DNA of 64,000 nt, from NCBI RefSeq assembly GCF_040049215.1, contig NZ_JBDZDN010000001.1:1-64000 (forward strand). The letters run 5' to 3'. Under the pieces are notes generated by a model that searched no databases, was not told the DNA's origin, and saw nothing but the letters and a program-made list of their open reading frames with translations. Positions 52,402 through 59,890 of the stretch are shown here, piece after piece. Made by a program: the position numbers and the translations under genes. Source of the DNA: Mesorhizobium_K sp040049215. Its GTDB lineage: Bacteria > Pseudomonadota > Alphaproteobacteria > Rhizobiales > Rhizobiaceae. Within the stretch, counting starts at the first letter, position 1, and each line of letters starts with the position of its first letter.

Positions 52402-53139
52402 TTAGCCGATGATCCCAGCGGAAAGGAAGCCGCCATCGACCGAAAGCGTATGGCCGTTGATGTAGCTTGCTTCGGGCGACAGCAGAAACGCGACCGCGGC
52501 GGCGACTTCTTCGGGCTCGCCGTACCGGCCCTGGGGAATCTGGCGCATCCACAGCTTCCTTTCATCCGGTCCATGCAGCTTCGACACCATCGGCGTCTCG
52601 ATCGGCCCGGGCGCGACGCAGTTGACGCGCACGCCGCGGTTGCCGAACTCCAGCGCCAGCACCTCCGACATCAGCTTGAGCCCGGCTTTCGAGGCGCCAT
52701 AGGCCACGCGGCCCCGGTTGGCGCGCATGCCCGAAACCGAGCCGACATTGACGATCGAGAGCGATGCACCCATGCGCTCGAGCGCGGCCCGGGCGGCGAT
52801 GAACGAGCCTACCAGATTGACGTCGAGTATCTCGCGGAACAGTTCCGCGCTGGTTTCGTCCGCCGGCAGGTCGCGCACAATGGCCGCGGAGTTGACCAGC
52901 CCGCCGATCAGGCCGAGCCGGTCGACGATCTCGTCGAAGGCCGCGCCAAGATCATCCTCGTCCGTAACGTCGGCGGAGAGGAATATCGCATTCTCGTCCG
53001 CGAAGGCGCTTTCGACCGAGGCAAGCGCCTCTTCGTCGGCATCGACCACCGCGACCGGCCAGCCGTCGTCGAGCAGCCGCTTCACCACGGCCATGCCGAT
53101 GCCCGACGCGCCGCCCGTCACGATCGCCGGGTGTTTCAT
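52402..53139 (-). CDS. SDR family oxidoreductase
   Basis: A 245-residue classical short-chain dehydrogenase. The cofactor motif TGGASGIG is at about residues 7-14, with D35-like acid at the end of strand 2 (VVDADEEA) favouring NAD. The catalytic YxxxK is YGASK, preceded by a Ser in VGSVSG. It overlaps the thiolase gene by 4 bases, so the two act together, probably as 3-hydroxyacyl dehydrogenase and thiolase. Confidence 0.9.
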   Translation of the reverse strand: MKHPAIVTGGASGIGMAVVKRLLDDGWPVAVVDADEEALASVESAFADENAIFLSADVTDEDDLGAAFDEIVDRLGLIGGLVNSAAIVRDLPADETSAELFREILDVNLVGSFIAARAALERMGASLSIVNVGSVSGMRANRGRVAYGASKAGLKLMSEVLALEFGNRGVRVNCVAPGPIETPMVSKLHGPDERKLWMRQIPQGRYGEPEEVAAAVAFLLSPEASYINGHTLSVDGGFLSAGIIG

Positions 53140-54302
53140 TTCACTCTTTCGAGGATCGAGACGTAGTTGGCGACCGCGGCGCCACCCATGTTGAAGATGC
53201 CGCCGAGCGTCGCCCGCGGCACCTGGATGCCATCCGCCTCACCCATCAGTTGCATGGCCGTCAGCACGTGCATAGATACGCCCGTCGCGCCGATCGGATG
53301 TCCCTTGGACTTCAGCCCGCCGGATGGGTTGATCGGGAGGCGTCCATCCATCCCGGTCTGACCTTCCAGCGCGACACGCCCGCCCTGGCCGCGCTTTGCC
53401 AGGCCCATCGCTTCATATTCGATCAGCTCGGCGATGGTGAAGCAGTCATGCGTCTCGACGAAAGAGAGGTCGCCGAGCGTCGCCCCTGCTTTGTCAAGCG
53501 CCCGGGACCATGCCTCTGCACAACCTTCGAAAAGCAGGATGTCGCGTTTCGACATCGGCAGGAAATCCTGCACATGCTCGTTGGCGCGGAAGCTGATCGC
53601 GCGGCGCATGGCTGCGGCGCTTTCGCCGTCGGCAAGGACGATTGCCGCCGCGCCGTCCGAGACAGGCGAGCAGTCGGTTCGTTTCAGCGGTCCGGCGACG
53701 AACGGGTTCTTCTCGCTTTCCTGCCGGCAGAAGTCGAAGCCCAGATCCTTGCGCAGCTGCGCGTAGGGATTGCCGACCCCGTTCCGGTGGTTCTTGGCCG
53801 CGATCGTCGCCAGCGCATCCGACTGGTCGCCGTGCCGCTGGAAATAGGCCTGGGCGATCTTGCCGAACACGCCGGCAAAACCGGCCGGCGTATCGCCATC
53901 CTCCGGAAGATAGGACGCCTTGAGCAGGTTCTTGCCGACCTCCGGCCCCGGCGTCGTGGTCATCTGCTCCGCGCCAACCACCAGTGCGATGCGCGCCGCG
54001 CCCGCATCGATGGCGCGAATTCCCTGCCGAACAGCAGCCGAACCGGTGGCGCAGGCGTTCTCGACGCGGGTCGCCGGCTTGAAGCGCAGCCGGTCATCCG
54101 CCTGCAGCACAAGGCTCGCGGTGAAATCCTGCGGCGAGAAGCCTGCATTGAAGTGCCCAAGCACTATCTCGTCCACGTCTTCGGGACCTATGCCGGCATG
54201 GTCGAGCGCATCGGTGGCGACCTTGATGATAAGGCTCTCGAGTGTCTCGCCATCCAGCTTGCCGAAGCGCGAATGCGCCCAGCCGACGATACAGGCAGTC
54301 AT
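53136..54302 (-). CDS. SCP-x/acetyl-CoA acetyltransferase type thiolase
   Basis: A 388-residue thiolase with the nucleophile Cys in VENACATGSAAV (about residue 85), HDCFTIAE, NPSGGLKSKGHPIGATG, and a C-terminal MGGAAV segment in place of CxG, as in the SCP-x branch. It is first of a two-gene unit with the SDR. Substrate not known. The start is ATG 54302, divergent from betI. Confidence 0.9.
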   Translation of the reverse strand: MTACIVGWAHSRFGKLDGETLESLIIKVATDALDHAGIGPEDVDEIVLGHFNAGFSPQDFTASLVLQADDRLRFKPATRVENACATGSAAVRQGIRAIDAGAARIALVVGAEQMTTTPGPEVGKNLLKASYLPEDGDTPAGFAGVFGKIAQAYFQRHGDQSDALATIAAKNHRNGVGNPYAQLRKDLGFDFCRQESEKNPFVAGPLKRTDCSPVSDGAAAIVLADGESAAAMRRAISFRANEHVQDFLPMSKRDILLFEGCAEAWSRALDKAGATLGDLSFVETHDCFTIAELIEYEAMGLAKRGQGGRVALEGQTGMDGRLPINPSGGLKSKGHPIGATGVSMHVLTAMQLMGEADGIQVPRATLGGIFNMGGAAVANYVSILERVK

Positions 54303-54410
54303 CTTTCTCTCCCGGCGCCGGGAAGCTTGTGGCGCCAATGCCAAAATGGACGCGCGGGCACGGCTCGTAAAGGGGCGCAAAGTTCATAGTCGCTGACGGA
54401 ATTTTTGTTG

Positions 54411-54424
54411 ATTGACCAGTCAAT
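54411..54424 (+). promoter_or_regulatory. BetI operator
   Basis: ATTGAC-CA-GTCAAT is a perfect dyad with flanks TTG and AAAA, close to the known BetI site pattern TTGATTGA-N-TCAATAA. It lies 31 bases before betI. It also faces the divergent thiolase gene about 110 bases away. Confidence 0.75.
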
Positions 54425-54455
54425 AAAAAATAACTTTGCCGGCAGGAGATTTTTT

Positions 54456-55067
54456 ATGCCGAAAGTCGGAATGGAACCGCTGCGCCGCCGGGCGCTGATC
54501 GACGCGACGATCTCGGCGATCGGCGAGCGCGGCTCGCTCGACGTGACCATGTCCGAGATAGCGGGCCGCGCCGGCGTGTCTTCGGCACTCGCGCATCATT
54601 ATTTCGGCGCCAAGGACGAGCTGCTGCAGGCGACGATGCGGCATCTGCTTGCCGAGCTGAATGCCGACACGCGCAAGGCACTCAACTCGGCGCAGACCCC
54701 GCGCGGACGCATCTCGGCCGTGATCGCGGTCAGTTTCTCCGACAAGCAGTTCCAGCCCGAAACCATAGCTGCCTGGCTCTCCTTCTATGTCGAGGCGCAG
54801 AAATCTATGGCGCTCAGGCGCCTGCTGCGCGTCTATGCACGCCGGCTCCACTCCAACTTGATGAGTGGCCTTGCCGACCTTCTGCCGCGCTCAGCCGCCG
54901 ACCACGCCGCGGAAGGCATCGCGGCGCTGATCGACGGGCTCTACATCCGCCGCGCGCTGAAGGACGGCACGCCCAACGCCGCAAGCGCCGTCGGACTCGT
55001 CGAAGACTATCTCGAAACCAGGCTGTCCGGCTTCCGCGCCGGCAAACACCGATCCGGAGGCAAGTAG
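54456..55067 (+). CDS. betI: Choline-responsive TetR repressor BetI
   Basis: A 203-residue TetR-family repressor. It starts MPKVGMEPLRRRALIDATI, with the HTH TMSEIAGRAGVSSALAHHYFGAKDEL, the standard BetI sequence. The C-terminal ligand domain has WLSFYVEAQKS and AAEGIAALIDGLYIRRAL. It would dissociate on choline binding. Start ATG 54456 follows GGCAGGAGA. First gene of the bet operon; the next gene starts one base after its stop. Confidence 0.95.
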   Translation: MPKVGMEPLRRRALIDATISAIGERGSLDVTMSEIAGRAGVSSALAHHYFGAKDELLQATMRHLLAELNADTRKALNSAQTPRGRISAVIAVSFSDKQFQPETIAAWLSFYVEAQKSMALRRLLRVYARRLHSNLMSGLADLLPRSAADHAAEGIAALIDGLYIRRALKDGTPNAASAVGLVEDYLETRLSGFRAGKHRSGGK

Positions 55068-55068
55068 C

Positions 55069-56067
55069 ATGCCTGTTGTCGTTCCCACCCTCGATCATCT
55101 CAGGCGTGCCTACGCCGTCACCTCGCAGGCCACGCAGGTCACCCCGCTGCTCGAATCCGCAGCCCTCGCCAAGGAAACGGGCGCCGCGCGTGTCTTCGTC
55201 AAGCCGGAATCGCTGCAATGGGCGGGCTCCTTCAAGGTGCGCGGCGCCTACTGGCGGCTGAAGCAGCTTTCGGCGGATGAAGCCAGGCGCGGCGTGGTCG
55301 CCTATTCGTCGGGCAATTTCGCGCAGGGGCTCGCCGCTGCCGGCCAGGCGCTCGGCATCCCGGTCACCATCGTCATGCCGATCGACGCGCCTGCCGCCAA
55401 ACGCGACGCCACCGCCGGCTACGGCGCCACCGTCGTGCTAACCGATCATGGCGAGCGTGCCCGCGAGGAAGTCGCGTCCGAGCGCGCCCGCCAGATCGCC
55501 AAGGAGGACGGCCTCGTCCTGCTCCATCCCTTCGACGATCCGGAGATCGTCGCCGGCCAGGCAGGGGTCGGGCTCGAAGCGCTCGACCAGCTTGCGGCGA
55601 AGGGCGTGCGGGCCGATATCCTCTTCTGCCCGGTCGGCGGCGGCGGCCTGATCGGCGGCGTCGCGCTCGCCTTCCATTACCTTTCGCCGAAAACCGAGCT
55701 CATCGCGGTCGAGCCGGAAGGTTTTAACGGCATGGGCACGTCACTTGCGCATCATCAGATCGAAACCATGCCGCTCGGGCCAAAGTCGATCTGCGACGGG
55801 TTGATGGCGCGTCGGCCGGGCGAAGCGCCCTTCGCTGCCGTCAGCCCCACCGGCCTGCGCGGCGTCACCGTCACCGACACCTCCGTGCGCAAGGCGATGA
55901 AGACGGCCTTCGAGCGTTTGAAGCTCGCCTTGGAGCCCTCTGGCGCCGCCCCGCTGGCGGCTCTCCTCGACGGCAAGGCGGACGTCAAGGGCAAGACCGT
56001 CCTCGTCATCGCCAGCGGCGGCAACGTCGCGCTAGCCGACTTCCTGAAGCACGTCGAAAATGCTTGA
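55069..56067 (+). CDS. Threonine/serine dehydratase (PLP, fold type II)
   Basis: A 332-residue PLP enzyme with the cofactor Lys K56 in GSFKVRGA, the substrate loop SSGNFAQGLA, and the phosphate-binding loop PVGGGGLIGG. No regulatory ACT domain is attached. It would deaminate Ser or Thr to the 2-oxo acid. It lies inside the bet operon, between betI and betA, where rhizobia often have betC (choline sulfatase). It overlaps betA by 8 bases. A link to serine made from betaine breakdown is possible but inferred. Confidence 0.9.
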   Translation: MPVVVPTLDHLRRAYAVTSQATQVTPLLESAALAKETGAARVFVKPESLQWAGSFKVRGAYWRLKQLSADEARRGVVAYSSGNFAQGLAAAGQALGIPVTIVMPIDAPAAKRDATAGYGATVVLTDHGERAREEVASERARQIAKEDGLVLLHPFDDPEIVAGQAGVGLEALDQLAAKGVRADILFCPVGGGGLIGGVALAFHYLSPKTELIAVEPEGFNGMGTSLAHHQIETMPLGPKSICDGLMARRPGEAPFAAVSPTGLRGVTVTDTSVRKAMKTAFERLKLALEPSGAAPLAALLDGKADVKGKTVLVIASGGNVALADFLKHVENA

Positions 56068-57712
56068 GGCGGACTACGTCGTCATCGGCTCCGGCTCGGC
56101 CGGTTCCGCGCTCGCCTACCGGCTGTCGGAGGACGGCAAGCACTCGGTCATCGTCATCGAATATGGCGGCAGCGATTACGGCCCGCTGATCCAGATGCCG
56201 TCGGCGCTGTCGATCCCGCTCAACATGAGCCGCTACGACTGGGGGTTCGCCAGCGAGCCGGAACCGCATCTCGGCGGCCGCGTGCTGGCGACCCCGCGTG
56301 GCAAGGTGCTAGGCGGCTCCTCCTCCATCAACGGCATGGTCTATGTGCGCGGCCACGCACGCGACTTCGACCATTGGGCCGAGCAGGGCGCGACGGGCTG
56401 GGGCTTCGCCGATGTGCTCCCCTATTTCAAGCGAATGGAACACGCCAAGGGAGGCGAAGACGGGTGGCGCGGCGGTGCTGGGCCGCTCCACATCCAGCGC
56501 GGTCCTCGCAGGAATCCGCTCTACCAGGCCTTCGTCGAGGCGGGGCGGCAGGCAGGTTTCGAAACGACCGACGACTACAATGGCTCCAAGCAGGAAGGTT
56601 TTGGCGCGATGGAGCAGACCATCCATCTCGGACGCCGCTGGTCAGCCGCGAATGCCTATCTGAGACCCGCGCTCAAGCGCAAAAACGTGAGTCTCGTCAG
56701 CGGCTTCGCGCGGCGGGTGGTCATCGAGAATCAACGCGCGACCGGCGTCGAAATCGAGGCTCGCAAAAAGATTCAAGTCGTTAAGGCAAAACGCGAAGTC
56801 GTCATCGCCGCCTCGGCCGTCAACTCGCCCAAGCTGCTCATGCTTTCCGGCGTCGGACCGGCGGAAGAACTGAGGCGTCATGGCGTAGAGGTCGTTGCCG
56901 ACCGCCCCGGCGTAGGGCGCAATCTGCAGGACCATATGGAACTCTACATCCAGCAGGAATCCATCCAGCCGATCACCCTCTACTCGGTCCTCAATCCGCT
57001 TTCCAAGGCGCTGATCGGCGCCGAGTGGCTGTTCTTCAAGACCGGGCTGGGCGCCACCAATCATTTCGAAGCCGCTGCCTTCGTACGCTCCGCGCCCGGC
57101 GTCGACTACCCCGACATCCAGTATCATTTCATTCCGGCCGCCGTGCGCTACGACGGCAAGGCCGCTGCCAAATCGCACGGCTTCCAGGCACATGTCGGGC
57201 CGATGCGCTCGAAATCGCGCGGTACGATCACGCTGCGCTCGCCTGACCCATGGGCGAAGCCGGAGATCCGCTTCAACTACATGTCGCACCCGGACGACTG
57301 GCGCGACTTCCGGCACTGCATTCGACTCACGCGCGAGATCTTCGGCCAAGCCGCCTTCGACCCCTACCGTGGCCGCGAGATTTCACCGGGCAGCCATGTC
57401 CAGAGCGACGACGAGCTCGACGACTTCATCCGCCAGCACGCCGAGAGCGCCTACCACCCCTGCGGCACCTGCAAGATGGGCAGCCTGTCCGACCCGACCA
57501 GCGTCGTCGACCCGGAATGCAAGGTCATCGGCGTCGATGGCCTGCGGGTCGCCGACTCGTCGATCTTTCCGCGCGTCACCAACGGCAATCTCAACGGCCC
57601 ATCGATCATGGCCGGCGAGAAGGCAGCCGACCACATCCTCGGGCGCGCGCCGCTGCCGCCGTCCAATCAGGAGCCATGGATCAATCCACGCTGGCGGACG
57701 AGCGACCGCTGA
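56060..57712 (+). CDS. betA: Choline dehydrogenase
   Basis: A 550-residue GMC flavoprotein oxidising choline to betaine aldehyde. FAD motif VIGSGSAGSALAYRLSEDG at 7-25, the signature GKVLGGSSSINGMVYVRGH near 84-102, and the C-terminal active-site parts AYHPCGTCKMG and NGPSIMAGEKAAD. It is membrane-associated in relatives. It overlaps the dehydratase gene and is followed by betB after 40 bases. Confidence 0.96.
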   Translation: MLEADYVVIGSGSAGSALAYRLSEDGKHSVIVIEYGGSDYGPLIQMPSALSIPLNMSRYDWGFASEPEPHLGGRVLATPRGKVLGGSSSINGMVYVRGHARDFDHWAEQGATGWGFADVLPYFKRMEHAKGGEDGWRGGAGPLHIQRGPRRNPLYQAFVEAGRQAGFETTDDYNGSKQEGFGAMEQTIHLGRRWSAANAYLRPALKRKNVSLVSGFARRVVIENQRATGVEIEARKKIQVVKAKREVVIAASAVNSPKLLMLSGVGPAEELRRHGVEVVADRPGVGRNLQDHMELYIQQESIQPITLYSVLNPLSKALIGAEWLFFKTGLGATNHFEAAAFVRSAPGVDYPDIQYHFIPAAVRYDGKAAAKSHGFQAHVGPMRSKSRGTITLRSPDPWAKPEIRFNYMSHPDDWRDFRHCIRLTREIFGQAAFDPYRGREISPGSHVQSDDELDDFIRQHAESAYHPCGTCKMGSLSDPTSVVDPECKVIGVDGLRVADSSIFPRVTNGNLNGPSIMAGEKAADHILGRAPLPPSNQEPWINPRWRTSDR

Positions 57713-57752
57713 ACATGCTACACAGGCGCGACCGGCGCAAAGGAGTGTTCCG

Positions 57753-59216
57753 ATGAAGGCCCAGCCTAAGGCATCGCACTACATCAACGGCAGCTTCGTC
57801 GACGACGAGCGCGGCGCGACCATCCCCGTCATCTACCCCGCCACCGGCGAGACGATCGCGATGGTGCATTCAGCGACGGAGAACATCGTCGAGCTTGCCA
57901 TAGAGGCCGCCCGAGAGGCGCAGCCTGCCTGGGCCAGGTTGAAGCCGGTCGAGCGCGGCCGCATCCTGCGCCGCGCCGCCGACATATTGCGCGCCCGCAA
58001 CGCCGAGCTCGCACGGCTGGAAACCCTCGACACCGGCAAGGCCATCCAGGAGACGCTGGTCGCCGACCCGGCGTCGGCCGCCGACGCGCTCGAATATTTC
58101 GGCGGAGCGGTTGGCAGCTACAACGGCGATTATGTCGATTTCGGCGGCTCCTTCGCCTATACGCGCCGCGAGGCGCTCGGCGTCTGCGTCGGCATCGGCG
58201 CCTGGAACTATCCGATCCAGGGTGCGGCGTGGAAGTCCGCCCCGGCGCTCGCCATGGGCAACGCCATGGTCTTCAAGCCATCGGAGAATACACCGCTCTC
58301 CGCACTGGCGCTCGCCGAAATCTACACAGAAGTAGGGCTGCCCAACGGCCTCTTCAACGTCGTGCAGGGTTATGGCGACGTCGGCGCCGGGCTCGCCAGC
58401 CATCCCGTCGTGGCGAAAGTATCCCTCACCGGCTCGGTGCCTACCGGCCGCAAGGTGCTCGGCCTCGCCGGCTCGCTGATGAAGCACGCGACGATGGAGC
58501 TCGGCGGCAAGTCGCCGCTCATCGTCTTCGACGACGCCGATGTCGAGAACGCCGTCGGCGGTGCCATGCTCGCCAATTTCTACTCGACCGGCCAGGTCTG
58601 CTCGAACGGCACGCGCGTCTTCGTCCAGGACGGACTGCACGATCGCTTCATCGACCGCCTGACCGAGCGCACCAAGGCTATCCGCATCGGCGATCCGCTC
58701 GACCCCGAGACCCAGATGGGACCGCTCATCAACAAGGCGCAGCACGAGAAGGTGCTGTCCTACGTCGAGATCGGCAAGCAGGAGGGCGCGACCCTGCAAC
58801 ATGGCGGCGCCGTACCGTCGCTGCAGGGCTTCGAGGCCGGCTTCTTCGTCGAGCCGACCATCTTCACCGGCGTCACCGACGGCATGCGCATCGCCCGCGA
58901 GGAGATATTCGGGCCGGTCATGTCGGTGCTGAAATTCGAGCGCGAGGACGAGGTCGTCACCCGCGCCAACGACACCGAGTTCGGCCTCTCGGCCGGCGTC
59001 TTCACCCGCGACCTGCCTCGTGCCCACCGCGTCATCGCCGATCTGCAGGCCGGTACTTGCTGGATCAATAATTACAATCTTGCGCCGGTGGAAATCCCGT
59101 TCGGCGGCTTCAAACAGTCGGGCATCGGCCGCGAGAACTCGCTCGCCGCGCTCGGCCACTATTCGCAGTTGAAATCCGTCTATGTCGAGACCGGCGACGT
59201 GATCAGCCCCTATTGA
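57753..59216 (+). CDS. betB: Betaine-aldehyde dehydrogenase
   Basis: A 487-residue aldehyde dehydrogenase producing glycine betaine. General base E249 in MELGGKSP and the nucleophile C283 in GQVCSNGTRVF are intact; the NAD segment GAWNYPIQGAAWKSAPALA and the C-terminal EIPFGGFKQSGIGREN are typical of BetB. Start ATG 57753 follows AAAGGAGTG. Last gene of the operon. Confidence 0.96.
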   Translation: MKAQPKASHYINGSFVDDERGATIPVIYPATGETIAMVHSATENIVELAIEAAREAQPAWARLKPVERGRILRRAADILRARNAELARLETLDTGKAIQETLVADPASAADALEYFGGAVGSYNGDYVDFGGSFAYTRREALGVCVGIGAWNYPIQGAAWKSAPALAMGNAMVFKPSENTPLSALALAEIYTEVGLPNGLFNVVQGYGDVGAGLASHPVVAKVSLTGSVPTGRKVLGLAGSLMKHATMELGGKSPLIVFDDADVENAVGGAMLANFYSTGQVCSNGTRVFVQDGLHDRFIDRLTERTKAIRIGDPLDPETQMGPLINKAQHEKVLSYVEIGKQEGATLQHGGAVPSLQGFEAGFFVEPTIFTGVTDGMRIAREEIFGPVMSVLKFEREDEVVTRANDTEFGLSAGVFTRDLPRAHRVIADLQAGTCWINNYNLAPVEIPFGGFKQSGIGRENSLAALGHYSQLKSVYVETGDVISPY

Positions 59217-59226
59217 GGGGCGGCGG

Positions 59227-59514
59227 TTACCTCGCCAGGGCTTCCTCGACCACCTCAGGCGCGCGGTCGATGACCCGCAGAAGATTGGCAGCGATCCGAT
59301 CAGGCGTACGGCGCTTCTGCTCCCAGTCCCTCAGAGTGGCCAGAGAAAGCCTGAACCGCTCCGCAAACTCCGCCTGGGTCAGTTTCTGCTTTTTTCTGAT
59401 TGCGGCAACGTCGATCGCTTCGAACTCGATCGTGCCCGCAGGCTCAAGCCGTCCCTCTGAAATCGCGATGGCTTCGCGGGCGCTCTCGAGAAGTTCTTTG
59501 CCGAAGCGGCTCAT
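59227..59514 (-). CDS. HigA/NadS-like HTH antitoxin
   Basis: A 95-residue protein. An N-terminal strand-helix part binds the toxin (ELLESAREAIAISEG), and the C-terminal XRE-type HTH is IRKKQKLTQAEFAERFRLSLATLRDWEQ. It overlaps the toxin gene by 4 bases, with toxin first. It neutralises the toxin and probably represses the operon. Confidence 0.88.
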   Translation of the reverse strand: MSRFGKELLESAREAIAISEGRLEPAGTIEFEAIDVAAIRKKQKLTQAEFAERFRLSLATLRDWEQKRRTPDRIAANLLRVIDRAPEVVEEALAR

Positions 59515-59858
59515 TGTCTTCTTCCTCTTCCGTAATTCTCCGCCAGGACAGACAATTCTTTCGCCAGTTCGTTCACTTCGGCCCTGCTCAAATTGGCTCG
59601 CTGGCCTTTGTCGATCAGCGCCAGCAGGAAAACAGGGATATTCTCGCCTGCGAAGTAGTGGATCGTCCGATAACCGCCGCTCTTGCCCTTGTTCCGGCCT
59701 GCATGCCGCAGCTTTCGGGCGCCTCCGCTTCCAGCGATCAAATCTCCCGCTAGCGGATTCATGGCGATCGTCGCTGCGATATCGAATATATCCTCGAAAG
59801 TGAGTCCGGCAGCCTTAGCCTGCCTTTCGAAAACCGGCGTCCAGCTTACAGTGTGCAT
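59511..59858 (-). CDS. RelE/HigB-like toxin
   Basis: A RelE/ParE-superfamily toxin of about 115 residues. The core is FEDIFDIAATIAMNPLAGD, GGARKLRHAGRNKGKSGGYRTIHYFAG and VFLLALIDKGQRANLSRAE, as in HigB-2. It would cleave mRNA at the ribosome. Start ATG 59858; upstream in-frame codons to 59885 are unlikely to be used. First gene of the pair. Confidence 0.9.
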   Translation of the reverse strand: MHTVSWTPVFERQAKAAGLTFEDIFDIAATIAMNPLAGDLIAGSGGARKLRHAGRNKGKSGGYRTIHYFAGENIPVFLLALIDKGQRANLSRAEVNELAKELSVLAENYGRGRRQ

Positions 59859-59890
59859 CTCATATACGGCACAGCCGTACCCCATTCAAG

